A stretch of 64,000 bases of DNA, from NCBI GenBank assembly GCA_963803735.1, contig CAWDNV010000011.1, positions 682,001 to 746,000 of the forward strand. The letters run 5' to 3'. The stretch comes from Palsa-189 sp963803735. Its GTDB lineage: Bacteria > Acidobacteriota > Terriglobia > Acidiferrales > UBA7541. The stretch's first letter is position 1; each line of letters begins with the position of its first letter. A program made the position numbers and the translations under genes. Positions 35,691-46,945 of this stretch are shown here, piece by piece. Under the pieces are notes generated by a model. The model saw only the letters and a program-made list of their open reading frames with translations. It ran no database searches and had not been told where the DNA came from.

Positions 35691-36173
35691 TTACTTGGCG
35701 GAGTCGGCGGCGGCTTGCAGGGGGTCGCCGATCAGCATGACGGCTTTCCACTCGTCGAGGAAAACGGCGCCGAGGCGTTGATAAAAATCGATGGCGGGCT
35801 TATTCCAGTCCAGCACTTCCCAGCGCATGCAGAAGTAGTCTTCCTCCCAGGCAATACGCGCTACATAGTTGAGCAAAGCCTGGCCGATGCCCTGCTTTCG
35901 AAGGGGCGGCCGGACGTAGAGATCTTCGAGAAACAATCCGGCACGACCCTGAAACGTGGAGTAGAACTCAAAGAAGACGGCGTAGCCGGCGGGTTTTCCA
36001 TCCACTTCGGCGATGACGGCACGGAATTTGGGATGAGGGCCAAAGCCGTCGCGGGCGATGGACTCCGCGGTGACTGCGGCTTCATGATCGAGCTTCTCGT
36101 ACTGCGCGAGCTCAAGAATCATGGTGGCGAGCAGCGAGGCGTCTTTAATCGTGGCAGGGCGTATGGAGAGCAT
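35691..36173 (-). CDS. GNAT family N-acetyltransferase (diamine acetyltransferase-like)
   Basis: 160 residues, a normal single GNAT domain. It opens SIRPATIKDASLLATMILEL and carries the acetyl-CoA motif RKQGIGQALL (Q/RxxGxG/A) near residue 100, preceded by LFLEDLYVRPPLRK. The later KPAIDFYQRLGAVFLDEWK matches the spermidine/spermine and diamine acetyltransferase subgroup. It starts 11 nt behind the purM stop, so it is probably the last gene of the purine/lepB operon. Confidence 0.88.
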   Translation of the reverse strand: MLSIRPATIKDASLLATMILELAQYEKLDHEAAVTAESIARDGFGPHPKFRAVIAEVDGKPAGYAVFFEFYSTFQGRAGLFLEDLYVRPPLRKQGIGQALLNYVARIAWEEDYFCMRWEVLDWNKPAIDFYQRLGAVFLDEWKAVMLIGDPLQAAADSAK

Positions 36174-36184
36174 AAGCGCGGAGT

Positions 36185-37231
36185 TCAGATCGGCAGGGAG
36201 CCGGTGAAAACCATGGGAGATTTACGGGAGTCGGCGTTGCGGATTTCGCCGATGCGATAGTACTTCTCGCGGCGGCGCTTCAGCTCGGTTTCGACCGCGC
36301 GAAGATTGGCGGGCGGAACGATCAGGATCATGCCGACACCCAGATTGAACGTGCGCAACAGTTCATCGCGCTCGATCTGCCCGAGTTTGGCAAGATACGA
36401 AAAGATGGGCAGCACAGGCCATGAGCCGAGTTCGACGACGGCTTGCGTGCTGCGCGGCAGAACGCGCGGCAGGTTGCCCGCAATGCCGCCGCCGGTGATG
36501 TGGGCCATGCCGGTGACGAGGCCCTGCGCGACGATATTTTTCAGCATGGGCCAATAGCAGCGGTGCGGCATCAGCAGCTCGGCGCCGATTTTGTTGCCGA
36601 CTTCGGCAACGTAGGCGTCGGTGGGCAAACCGGCGGTCTCGAAAATCAATTTGCGGGCCAGCGAATAGCCATTGGTGTGCAGGCCGAGCGACGGCAAGGC
36701 CAGGAGAACGTCGCCGGCGTGAACTGCGCTGGTCTTGGGGACGCGGCTGCGTTCGACGACGCCGACGATGAAGCCGGCAAGATCGTATTCGCCGGGGGCA
36801 TAGGTGTCGGGCAGCTCCGCCGTTTCGCCTCCGACCAAGGCGCAATCGGCTTGATGGCAGGCGCGGGTGATGCCTTCGACAAGCTGCTCGACTACGTCGG
36901 GGTCCATGCGGCCAAGGGCCAGATAATCGAGGAAAAAGAGCGGCTCGGCGCCGAGCGTGAGTATGTCGTTGACGCAGTGATTGACGAGATCGCCGCCCAC
37001 CGTGGAGTGAATGCCCATGGCCGCGGCGATTTTCAGCTTGGTGCCGACGCCGTCAGTGCTGGAGACGAGCACAGGCTCGCGCCAACGCTTGACGTCGAGC
37101 GCAAACAGCCCGCCGAAGGCTCCGATGCCCCCCACGACTCCGCGCGTGAATGTACGCGACGCCATGCGGCGAATCCGTTCCTTGGCTTGTTCGGCGCGAG
37201 AGATATCCACGCCAGCTTCGGCATAGCGCAT
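36185..37231 (-). CDS. purM: Phosphoribosylformylglycinamidine cyclo-ligase (AIR synthase)
   Basis: 348 residues, full family length. MRYAEAGVDISRAEQAKERI, VLVSSTDGVGTKLKIAAAMG, GGDLVNHCVNDILTLGAEPL, ALVGGETAELPDTYAPGEYD and HITGGGIAGNLPRVLP are diagnostic of PurM. It performs step 5 of purine synthesis, the ATP-dependent closure of FGAM to AIR, in the cytoplasm. It is downstream of purF and lepB on the same strand, with 185 nt between lepB and purM that hold short hairpin repeats. Confidence 0.97.
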   Translation of the reverse strand: MRYAEAGVDISRAEQAKERIRRMASRTFTRGVVGGIGAFGGLFALDVKRWREPVLVSSTDGVGTKLKIAAAMGIHSTVGGDLVNHCVNDILTLGAEPLFFLDYLALGRMDPDVVEQLVEGITRACHQADCALVGGETAELPDTYAPGEYDLAGFIVGVVERSRVPKTSAVHAGDVLLALPSLGLHTNGYSLARKLIFETAGLPTDAYVAEVGNKIGAELLMPHRCYWPMLKNIVAQGLVTGMAHITGGGIAGNLPRVLPRSTQAVVELGSWPVLPIFSYLAKLGQIERDELLRTFNLGVGMILIVPPANLRAVETELKRRREKYYRIGEIRNADSRKSPMVFTGSLPI

Positions 37232-37278
37232 GTGAATTGAGCCTTGATTCCTTTAAGCGCGGGCGACAGTCTACATCA

Positions 37279-37384
37279 GGGCTAAAGCCACGGGTCACGA
37301 TACTTATGTTGTGGCTAAAGCCACGACTAACAAACAAACCCCAGGATGCGCTCGCGTCTTCATTCCCAGGCGCTAGAGCGCCAT
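37279..37384. repeat. Short hairpin repeats between lepB and purM
   Basis: GTGGC-TAAA-GCCAC is a perfect hairpin at 37311-37324, and a second copy of its core, GGCTAAAGCCACG, lies at 37280-37292. A third palindrome GGCGCT-AG-AGCGCC follows near 37371-37384. They lie in the only sizeable gap of the lepB-purM-GNAT run and look like REP-type intergenic elements or an RNA-processing site. Confidence 0.6.
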
Positions 37385-37416
37385 CGTGAGCGCTACAACG
37401 CTGAGCCGACACGTGG

Positions 37417-38181
37417 CTAGAACGTCTTGAGCAGGCGACGCCAGCGCACCAACCGCGGGTGAAGCACAGCGTTGGCATAGGCGTAAAATCGTTCGCGCAC
37501 CTGCCCCGGCTGCCAGGCATCTTCACTCGCCTGCACGGACATGTAAATCACCACCGGCGTACCGATGATATTTGACTCGGGCACAAAGCCCCAGTCCCGG
37601 CTATCCCAGGAATCTTCGCGATTATCGCCAAGAACGAAGTAACTGCGCGCGGGAACGGTAACCGGGCCGAAGTTGTCGACCGGGTTCGGCGGATCATGGC
37701 GGTACGGCTCGCTGATCGCTTCGCCGTTAACGAAGACGCGGCCCTGGCGGATTTGTATGCTGTCTCCGGGCATTCCGATCAGGCGCTTGATGAAATCTTC
37801 ATCGCGGTCCGGAAGAGGCGCATGGAAGATGACCACCTGCTGGCGGCGCGGTTCGCGCCAGAGGCGGATGTGATAACGCGTGAAGGGCAACCCGATGTCG
37901 TAGCCGAACCGGCTCATGAGCAAATGATCGCCGATAAGCAGCGTGCCCTCCATGGAAGCGGAGGGAATCACGCGGGCCTGCACCATCGAGCCAGTAATCA
38001 GGAAAAACGCGAGCGCCACCCAAACCCAGGAGAGCAGCTCGCGAACCAAGCGCTGCCGGAAGGTGTTGGACTCAACGGCCGACGAACTCGGAGCGTTTGG
38101 AGTAGCCAACTGCGGGCCGGCGGAAAGATTGGTTCCCGCGTCCGGGCTTATCGGGCCGGTGGTGGTGAAATCATCATTCAC
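37417..38181 (-). CDS. lepB: Signal peptidase I
   Basis: 254 residues. A Ser/Thr/Pro-rich cytoplasmic N-terminus of about 45 residues precedes one transmembrane helix (LLSWVWVALAFFLITGSMVQ). Box B is VIPSASMEGTLLIGDHLL with the catalytic Ser, box D is RDEDFIKRLIGMPGDSIQ with the catalytic Lys, and box E is YFVLGDNREDSWDSRDWGFV. The enzyme removes signal peptides on the outer face of the inner membrane. It matters here because the window encodes about two dozen secreted proteins. It lies between purF and purM on the same strand, 26 nt behind purF. Confidence 0.95.
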   Translation of the reverse strand: MNDDFTTTGPISPDAGTNLSAGPQLATPNAPSSSAVESNTFRQRLVRELLSWVWVALAFFLITGSMVQARVIPSASMEGTLLIGDHLLMSRFGYDIGLPFTRYHIRLWREPRRQQVVIFHAPLPDRDEDFIKRLIGMPGDSIQIRQGRVFVNGEAISEPYRHDPPNPVDNFGPVTVPARSYFVLGDNREDSWDSRDWGFVPESNIIGTPVVIYMSVQASEDAWQPGQVRERFYAYANAVLHPRLVRWRRLLKTF

Positions 38182-38207
38182 GGAACTTTCCTTATTCGGG
38201 GCCTTAT

Positions 38208-39739
38208 TCAGGGCCTTACTTTAGGGCCTTGTCTTTGGCCTTCGTTAGGGCCTTCGGCTTCGAGAACTGTAACTCGTTCGCGGCTACCAGCGGGCACGCC
38301 GACTTCGAGTTGCACGTTTTCGGTTACGTAAGAGCCGGTGTAACAGGAAGTACAGAAGCTGCCGGTGGTGTCGCTCACGGCGCGGCGCAGGCTTTCGATA
38401 GAAAGATAGCCGACCGAATCGGCGTCGAGGAAGAGACGAATCTCTTCGAGCGTTCGAGCTGCGCCGGAAAGGTCTGCGCGGCTTCCTTCGGGCAAGCGCG
38501 GGCGGATGCAGGAGGCATCGGCAGCGAGCAGTTCCTCGCGCGTGGGCGTATCGACGCCGTAGTAGCAAGGCGAAATCGTGGGCGGACAACTGATGCGCAT
38601 ATGCACCTGCGTGGCGCCCGCTTCGCGCATCATGCGCACGATCTTGCGGCTGGTGGTGCCGCGAACAATGGAGTCGTCGACCAGGACGACGCGCTTACCT
38701 TCGAGCAGGGCGCGCACGGGATTGAGCTTCAGCTTGACGCCGAAATCGCGGATGGACTGCTCCGGCTCGATGAACGTGCGGCCGATATAGTGATTTCGGA
38801 TCAAGCCCATGCGAAAGGGCAAGCCCGATTCAAGCGCGTAGCCGATGGCCGCGGGAACGCCGGAATCCGGCACAGGCACAACGAGATCGGCGTCTGCCGG
38901 CTGTTCGCGAGCCAGCAAGCGCCCCAGCATCTCGCGGCTGCGATCGACGGGGCGTCCGAAGACGAGACTATCAGGCCGCGAGAAATAAACGTGTTCAAAG
39001 ACGCAAAACTGATGCTGCTTTTGCGGAGCGAAGTGCAGCGATTCCACGCCGGCTCGGGAGATGCGCACCAGTTCGCCGGGCTCGATTTCGCGGACGTATT
39101 GCGCATCGATGAGGTCGAAGGCGGTAGTCTCCGAGGCTACCAGCCAGGAGTCGCCGAGGCGGCCGAGGCAGAGTGGGCGAAAACCGCGGGGATCGCGAAT
39201 GGCGAAAAGCTCATCTCGCGTGAGCACGAGCAGCGAATACGCGCCTTCCACCTGATTGAGCGCGTCACCGAGAGCGCCTTCCAAATTGTGGGCCGCGCTG
39301 CGAGCCACGAGATGCACGATGACTTCGGTATCGCTGGTGGTTTGGAAAATCGAGCCGCGATGCTCGAGGTTGCGGCGCAATTTGGCGGCGTTGGTGAGAT
39401 TGCCGTTGTGCGCCAGGGCTAGCTTGCCTTTATTGCAATCGATGACGATCGGCTGCGCATTCATAAGCGACGTGTCGCCCGCGGTCGAGTACCGAGTGTG
39501 TCCAACCGCAGCCGTTCCCGGAAGGCGGGCCAGGATTTGTGGTTGGAAGACTTCCTGAACGAGTCCCATGCCCTTCTCTAGATGCAAGTCGACGCCATCG
39601 GAAGAGACGATGCCCGCCGATTCCTGGCCGCGGTGCTGAAGAGCATACAGACCCAGATAGGCGAGCTTGGATGCTTCGAGATGACCGAAGACGCCAGCGA
39701 CACCGCAGTGGTCGTGAAACCGATCGTCGTCGAGATGGA

Positions 39740-39743
<4 letters not shown>
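38208..39743 (-). CDS. purF: Amidophosphoribosyltransferase
   Basis: 511 residues. A 12-residue propeptide precedes the N-terminal nucleophile Cys in HDHCGVAGVFGHLEAS, and LYALQHRGQESAGI follows. The phosphoribosyltransferase domain has the PRPP motif VVLVDDSIVRGTTSRKIV. Cysteines in MRISCPPTISPCYYG and TGSFCTSCYTGSY suggest the Fe-S-containing, processed type known from Bacillus subtilis PurF. It makes phosphoribosylamine, the first step of purine synthesis. Its start overlaps the purL stop by 4 nt (ATGA), implying translational coupling. Confidence 0.97.
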
Positions 39744-42070
<2,327 letters not shown>

Positions 42071-42100
42071 GGATGGCGTGCGGGCCGCGTGCGACAAGCG

Positions 42101-42817
42101 TCAGCTCACGGCAACGGCAGGTTGCCGCGCGAGAGATTGTACGAGAGAGCGCAGGACGATCAAGCCATCGGTCGAACCAAGCGAAGCTTCGACGGCGCGC
42201 TCTGGATGCGGCATCATGCCCATCACATTGCGCTCGCGGTTGCAGATGCCGGCGACGGCATCGAGCGAGCCGTTGGGATTCGCCGCTGGGTCGAGGCGCC
42301 CATCGGGCGCGCAGTAGCGGAAAACGATCTGGTCATTGTTTAGTAGCTCCGCGAGAGTGTCGGGATCGCAGACGTAGCTGCCTTCGGCGTGCGCGATCGG
42401 AAGGCGAAGCACTTGCCCCTGTGGTGCCGCGGAGGTGAACGGAGTGGCCGTCGTTTCCACGCGAACATGCACGTGACGGCAGATGAAGCGCAATCCTTGA
42501 TTGCGCATTAAAGCGCCGGGCAGAAGCCCGGCTTCGCAGAGAATCTGAAAGCCATTGCAAATGCCGAGGACGAGCCCTCCGGAACGGGCAAACCGCGCGA
42601 TCGCGTTCATTACCGGCGAAAAACGCGCGATCGCGCCGGTGCGCAGATAATCGCCATACGAGAAGCCGCCGGGCAAAATCACGGCGTCGAAACCGGAGAG
42701 GTCCTGAGATTGGTGCCAGATGGACTCGGCCGGTATGTGAAGGATTTCGTTTACGGCGTGCAGGGCATCGTGATCGCAGTTCGATCCGGGAAATACGACG
42801 ACACCAATTTTCGTCAC
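42101..42817 (-). CDS. purQ: Phosphoribosylformylglycinamidine synthase subunit PurQ
   Basis: 238 residues from a GTG start at 42817 with AGGAG upstream. It is a class I glutamine amidotransferase: GVVVFPGSNCDHD at the start, GLVLGICNGFQILCEAGLLP with the nucleophile Cys, and MGMMPHPERAVE with the His of the catalytic triad. It supplies ammonia to PurL. The gene is the first of the purQ-purL-purF run and is separated by 333 nt from glmU upstream. Confidence 0.96.
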   Translation of the reverse strand: MTKIGVVVFPGSNCDHDALHAVNEILHIPAESIWHQSQDLSGFDAVILPGGFSYGDYLRTGAIARFSPVMNAIARFARSGGLVLGICNGFQILCEAGLLPGALMRNQGLRFICRHVHVRVETTATPFTSAAPQGQVLRLPIAHAEGSYVCDPDTLAELLNNDQIVFRYCAPDGRLDPAANPNGSLDAVAGICNRERNVMGMMPHPERAVEASLGSTDGLIVLRSLVQSLARQPAVAVS

Positions 42818-43150
42818 GCTGCGTCTCCTGGGGAACTTAAATTATAGCAGTTTGCCGAAGCGCTCGCCGAGTCTGGCATGAGTGGCACGGAGTATTTTAA
42901 TGCAGTCTGCGGCGGTGTTGTGACTCGATTTTAAAACTGATGGCCCGCCTGTTGAAAAGTCAGGTTGCTCCCTGCAGCACTGGACGCAGAGAGCCGCGAT
43001 GTGGCAAAAGGGGAGTAGGCGAGAACTAAGGTCAGTCGCGGCGGCGTGAGGACTTGAGCCTGCGGGCACGGCGGTTAACTGTTCTTCCGCCGATAAGCAC
43101 ATCAAAATACGAAGACCAAGGCTGCTGCGCTAAAGACCGCGGCTCTACGT
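42818..43150. other. Gap between glmU and purQ; no gene recognised
   Basis: A frame of 87 codons exists on the minus strand (42842-43105) but its product is Cys/Ser/His-rich with no recognisable family. In particular it lacks the GVLDPQG motif of PurS, which would be expected near purQ/purL. The segment probably holds the purQ promoter; no clear riboswitch (for example a purine aptamer) could be identified by eye. Confidence 0.5.
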
Positions 43151-44671
43151 TTAAACCTTATTTCGGCGCTTGGCCGCAGCGGCGATTTTGCCGCGGGAAA
43201 CGCGCGCCGAGCGCGCGCGGGAGCCATGGCGCGCCTTCGCGGAAGCTTTTCGCTTCGGCTTGCGGTGTGGCGTGCGCTTCGCGGCGGCCATTTCGCGTCG
43301 ACGCGAGGCGGCCCAGCCGGGCTTGTTGACCTGGCGGCCGCGAGCGATGGCAAGGGCATCGGCAGGAATATTTTCGGTAATCGTTGAGCCCGCGCCGATA
43401 TAAGCGCCATCTCCGACTTTCACAGGAGCCACAAGCGCGGTATCGCTTCCGATGAAAACGCGACGGCCAATGGTGGTCGGATTTTTGTTCACGCCATCGT
43501 AATTGCACGTGATCGTGCCTGCGCCGACGTTGGTTTCGCTGCCAATGCGGGCGTCGCCGAGATAGGTAAGGTGCATGGCTTTGACACGCTCACCGAGCAC
43601 ACTTTTTTTCACTTCGACGAAATTACCCACGCGGGCGCCTTCGAGCAGGCGCGCATCGTCGCGCAGGTGCGCGAATGGCCCCACATGAGTCTGCGACGAA
43701 AGCTGGCTCGAGGAGATCACGGAATAAGGTTTCACCAGAACGCCATCTCCTACAGTGACGTTACTCAGGATACTGCCGGTGGCGATGGTGCAGCCCGCAC
43801 CGATCCGCGATTTGCCGAGCACTTGCACTCCGGGTTCGAGAAGCGTGTCGGGGCCGACGGTAACGTCCGGATCAATCAAGATCGATTCCGGCATCAGCAT
43901 GCTCACGCCGGCGGCCATCAATTCGGCGCGCTTGCGGCGGCGGAAAACCAAATCCACGGCCGCCAAATCGGCGCGGGTATTGCAGCCGAGCACTTCGTCC
44001 GCATCCGCGGCGACCACGGCTTGCACGGCATCTCCCTGGGCGCGCAGCATGGCAATGGCGTCGGTGAGATAAAGCTCGCGGTGCGTATTGTTCGGGCGAA
44101 GGTGCGCCAGGCAGGGCCAAAGCTTATCCAGCGTGAAGGCGTAAATACTCGAGTTGATTTCGTTGATGCTGCGCTGATCGTCGGTGAGCGCGGAATCCTC
44201 GACGATGGCCTCGACAGAGCCATCGCCCCGGCGAAGAATGCGACCATAGCCGGCAGGCTCTGGTATTTGAGCCGACAAAATGGTGGCCGCAGAGTTGCTT
44301 TGCCGATGGATGCGGGCAAGTTCCAAAAGCGTTTCCGGGCGGACCAAAGGTGCGTCGCCGGGCAGCACAATCGCATATTTCACACGTTTCCCGAGCGCAC
44401 GCCGAGCCACCAGCATGGCGTGGCCCGTTCCTCGCTGTGGCTGCTGCACGACGGCCTCTACGCCAAGCGGTTCGAGAACGGCGGAAACATCGGCGGACTG
44501 ATGTCCTACGACTGCAATCATCGCGCGAGGCTTCAGAGGCTGACAGGCACGGACGACGTGCTCGACAAGGGTACGCCCGCCGGCGCGGTGCAAAACCTTG
44601 GCCAGCGAGGACTTGAGTCGCGTCCCTTTACCGGCAGCCAGAATTACAACAGCAAAATCACGCTGAGCCAT
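43151..44671 (-). CDS. glmU: Bifunctional GlcNAc-1-P uridyltransferase / GlcN-1-P acetyltransferase, with basic C-terminal tail
   Basis: 506 residues. The N-terminal domain has VVILAAGKGTRLKSSLAKVL and QPQRGTGHAMLV. The linker contains YLTDAIAML and DADEVLGCNTRADLAAVD, and a left-handed beta-helix with hexapeptide repeats follows (SRIGAGCTIATGSILSNVTV, GAGTITCNYDGVNK). The enzyme makes UDP-GlcNAc for peptidoglycan and lipid A in the cytoplasm. Residues 458-506 are an added Lys/Arg/Ala-rich tail (KRTPHRKPKRKASAKARHG and following) resembling histone H1-like or ribosome-binding tails, not part of the usual enzyme of about 455 residues. It lies 118 nt behind lpxC, the next consumer of UDP-GlcNAc. 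Confidence 0.96.
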   Translation of the reverse strand: MAQRDFAVVILAAGKGTRLKSSLAKVLHRAGGRTLVEHVVRACQPLKPRAMIAVVGHQSADVSAVLEPLGVEAVVQQPQRGTGHAMLVARRALGKRVKYAIVLPGDAPLVRPETLLELARIHRQSNSAATILSAQIPEPAGYGRILRRGDGSVEAIVEDSALTDDQRSINEINSSIYAFTLDKLWPCLAHLRPNNTHRELYLTDAIAMLRAQGDAVQAVVAADADEVLGCNTRADLAAVDLVFRRRKRAELMAAGVSMLMPESILIDPDVTVGPDTLLEPGVQVLGKSRIGAGCTIATGSILSNVTVGDGVLVKPYSVISSSQLSSQTHVGPFAHLRDDARLLEGARVGNFVEVKKSVLGERVKAMHLTYLGDARIGSETNVGAGTITCNYDGVNKNPTTIGRRVFIGSDTALVAPVKVGDGAYIGAGSTITENIPADALAIARGRQVNKPGWAASRRREMAAAKRTPHRKPKRKASAKARHGSRARSARVSRGKIAAAAKRRNKV

Positions 44672-44789
44672 AGTCGATCAAAGTATTCTCCGTTCTTTGG
44701 ATTCCCTTTGGCAAGAAATGTGACAGAAGAAGCGGAAAAAACGATAAGGCCTTGTCCTCTAAGATTAGACCCAGACAGAAGGGCGCGAG

Positions 44790-45689
44790 CTATGCGGTGA
44801 TGGCCGTCAGAGTTGCAGGCACCGGCTCGCGCCGTGGCATGGCGACGGTCGTGTGCGTCCAAAGCGATTTATCCGCGAGAAGGCGCGAGACCAACTGGGT
44901 ATGCAGGGCATGGCCAGCTTTGTGTGCTTTGACGTGCGCCAATAGCGGCCGGCCGATCAACGCGAGATCGCCGATCAAATCCAAAGTCTTATGCCGGCCA
45001 AACTCGTCGGAATAGCGTAGTTCGCCATTCATGATGCCGTCGCGCGTGAGCACGATGGCGTTCTCAAGCGATCCTCCGCGGATCAGGTCGACAGCGCGAA
45101 GTTTTTCCAGTTCCTCGACAAAACCAAAAGTGCGCGCACCGGCCAACCGTTGGCTGAAAGATTCGCGGTTGACCACCATCTCGATCTCCTGACGGCCGAT
45201 CATCGGATGCGAATAGTCAACCAGGCAATGCACTCTGAATTCGTTCGATGGATAGATGCCGATGTAGCGATCGCCATCGGAAATCTCGAGAGGACGCAGG
45301 ACCTTCAGGTAACGCCGCCGCCGTCGCTGGTGCCGAACACCGGCTTCCTGCAACATGTCGATAAACGGCTGCGAAGAGCCGTCGAGAATCGGGACTTCGA
45401 TAGCGTCGATATCGCAATAGACATTGTCGATGCCGCAAGCGTAAAGAGCCGCAAGAAGATGTTCGGTAGTGGAGAGGAGGACGCCCTTCTTCATCAGGCT
45501 CGTGGCGTAGCTGACGCGCGCCACGTTGCGGCCATGCGCCTCAATTTCGAAATTGTCGAGATCGACGCGGCGGAAAACAACGCCGGTATCAGGTGGCGCA
45601 GGATGCAAACGGATGCGGCTGCGAACGGCGGTATGAAGACCGATTCCCTCGGCTTCGACGGGGCGTTCGATGGTGGATTGGCTCGCCAT
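44790..45689 (-). CDS. lpxC: UDP-3-O-acyl-N-acetylglucosamine deacetylase
   Basis: 299 residues. The start ERPVEAEGIGLHTAV, the zinc ligand His77 in LLSTTEHLLAAL, His233 and Asp237 in GRHKTLDLIGD, and His260 in KAHKAGH match the E. coli enzyme positions. It catalyses the committed step of lipid A synthesis, which shows an outer membrane with lipopolysaccharide. It is divergent from lipA, with a 271-nt region rich in A+T between, and is followed by glmU on the same strand. Confidence 0.96.
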   Translation of the reverse strand: MASQSTIERPVEAEGIGLHTAVRSRIRLHPAPPDTGVVFRRVDLDNFEIEAHGRNVARVSYATSLMKKGVLLSTTEHLLAALYACGIDNVYCDIDAIEVPILDGSSQPFIDMLQEAGVRHQRRRRRYLKVLRPLEISDGDRYIGIYPSNEFRVHCLVDYSHPMIGRQEIEMVVNRESFSQRLAGARTFGFVEELEKLRAVDLIRGGSLENAIVLTRDGIMNGELRYSDEFGRHKTLDLIGDLALIGRPLLAHVKAHKAGHALHTQLVSRLLADKSLWTHTTVAMPRREPVPATLTAITA

Positions 45690-45960
45690 AATGTTCTAAG
45701 GTGCATTTAGCTATCCTTTTGGTTGCATTGCAAGCTATTTATATTCATGTGCTTAGAAAGCAACACTGGTTGTGCCTGGAAGTTCATGTGGTAAATATGC
45801 AACACAATGCCTGTTTCATTGTGGCATACAGGACTCACCGTACTACTGGAGCCCGCCCTAGACCAACTGGGGCGCATTGCGCGCTCCCGCGGCGACGGCG
45901 TAGAATCATCTTCTAGCGCGCGAAGCTCCTGATGTCCATGACGTTCGCACGCATTGGTTT
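45690..45960. promoter_or_regulatory. Divergent promoter region between lpxC and lipA
   Basis: The 271-nt region separates two divergent genes and must hold both promoters. Its lpxC-proximal half is clearly A+T-richer than the surroundings (around AGCTATTTATATTCATGTGC). I cannot assign exact -35/-10 boxes or an operator. Confidence 0.4.
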
Positions 45961-46905
45961 ATGGCATCGCAATTCAACATTCTGGGCGATGGAGCGGTGA
46001 ACGCACCGGGTTGCGGCGGAAGTGTCCCTTCCGCGGAAATCCATCCGCGCCCGGCATGGCTCAAGGTGCGGTTTTTTGGCGGCGAGAATTATCAGGATCT
46101 GAAGCGCATCATGCGCGGCCTCGGCCTGCACACGGTGTGCGAAAGCGCGCGGTGTCCAAATCAAGGTGAGTGCTGGGAACATCGCACAGCCACATTCATG
46201 ATCCTCGGAGACATTTGCACGCGAGCGTGCGGATTTTGTGCGGTTACGTCGGGGCGTCCGGCAGGTCCGCCGGACGAAGATGAGCCGGAGCGCGTTGCGC
46301 AGGCCGTCGAGCAGATGAGGTTGAAATATGCGGTAGTGACTTCGGTGAACCGCGACGATCAGCCGGACGGCGGCGCTAAAATTTTCGCCCGCACCATCGG
46401 GGCGATAAGGGTACGCGTGCCAGAATGCAAAGTGGAAGTCTTGATTCCGGATTTTCGCGGAGATAGCGCGGCCTTGGAAATAGTCGTCGCAGCCGGTCCC
46501 GACGTTCTCAATCACAATGTCGAAACGGTTCCTCGGCTTTATCGCCACGTGCGGCCCGGTGCGATTTATGAGCGCTCGTTAGAGCTGCTAGGCCGAGCCA
46601 AGAAGCAGGCGCCCCATATGCCGGTTAAAACAGGCATGATGCTGGGACTCGGCGAGGTTCGCGATGAAGTGCTGCAAGCGATGAGCGGCCTTGTCGCGCA
46701 AGGCACCGATATCCTTACTCTTGGACAATACTTGCAGCCCACGCGGGAACATTTGCCAGTGGTCCGCTTCGTTGAACCACGGGAATTCGCCGAATACAAG
46801 CAACTCGGCCAGGAGATGGGTTTTCGTCACGTGGAATCAGGCCCGCTCGTACGCTCCTCCTATCACGCCTTCGAACAAGTGCAAGCGGCGCATCAAGGCG
46901 TCTAA
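45961..46905 (+). CDS. lipA: Lipoyl synthase
   Basis: 314 residues. The auxiliary Fe-S cluster ligands are Cys60, Cys65 and Cys71 (TVCESARCPNQGECWEH). The radical-SAM cluster CxxxCxxC is DICTRACGFCAV at Cys86, Cys90 and Cys93. TSVNRDDQPDGGAKIFA, PDVLNHNVETVPRLY and the C-terminal GPLVRSSYHAFEQ complete the family pattern. It inserts two sulphur atoms into octanoyl groups on E2/H proteins. No lipB is adjacent. The annotated ATG has no strong Shine-Dalgarno site, and starts further inside are possible. Confidence 0.96.
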   Translation: MASQFNILGDGAVNAPGCGGSVPSAEIHPRPAWLKVRFFGGENYQDLKRIMRGLGLHTVCESARCPNQGECWEHRTATFMILGDICTRACGFCAVTSGRPAGPPDEDEPERVAQAVEQMRLKYAVVTSVNRDDQPDGGAKIFARTIGAIRVRVPECKVEVLIPDFRGDSAALEIVVAAGPDVLNHNVETVPRLYRHVRPGAIYERSLELLGRAKKQAPHMPVKTGMMLGLGEVRDEVLQAMSGLVAQGTDILTLGQYLQPTREHLPVVRFVEPREFAEYKQLGQEMGFRHVESGPLVRSSYHAFEQVQAAHQGV

Positions 46906-46945
46906 TCCGTACACAAAAAGCGTTTTTGACGCCCGCTGTTATCAA

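Noticed and set aside
38229..39422. 397-codon plus-strand frame
   Set aside because: Exact antisense of purF; the frame is open only because of G+C-rich codon structure.
42842..43105. 87-codon frame that might be purS
   Set aside because: The translation lacks the PurS GVLDPQG motif and is Cys/Ser-rich.
43571..44800. 409-codon plus-strand frame
   Set aside because: Antisense of glmU, no recognisable domain and no start signal.
46897..46933. GGCGTC...GACGCC with an internal AAAAAGCGTTTTT as a bidirectional terminator between lipA and the lipoprotein gene
   Set aside because: The outer stem has a 25-nt loop and the inner palindrome is too weak; possible but not supported enough to list.
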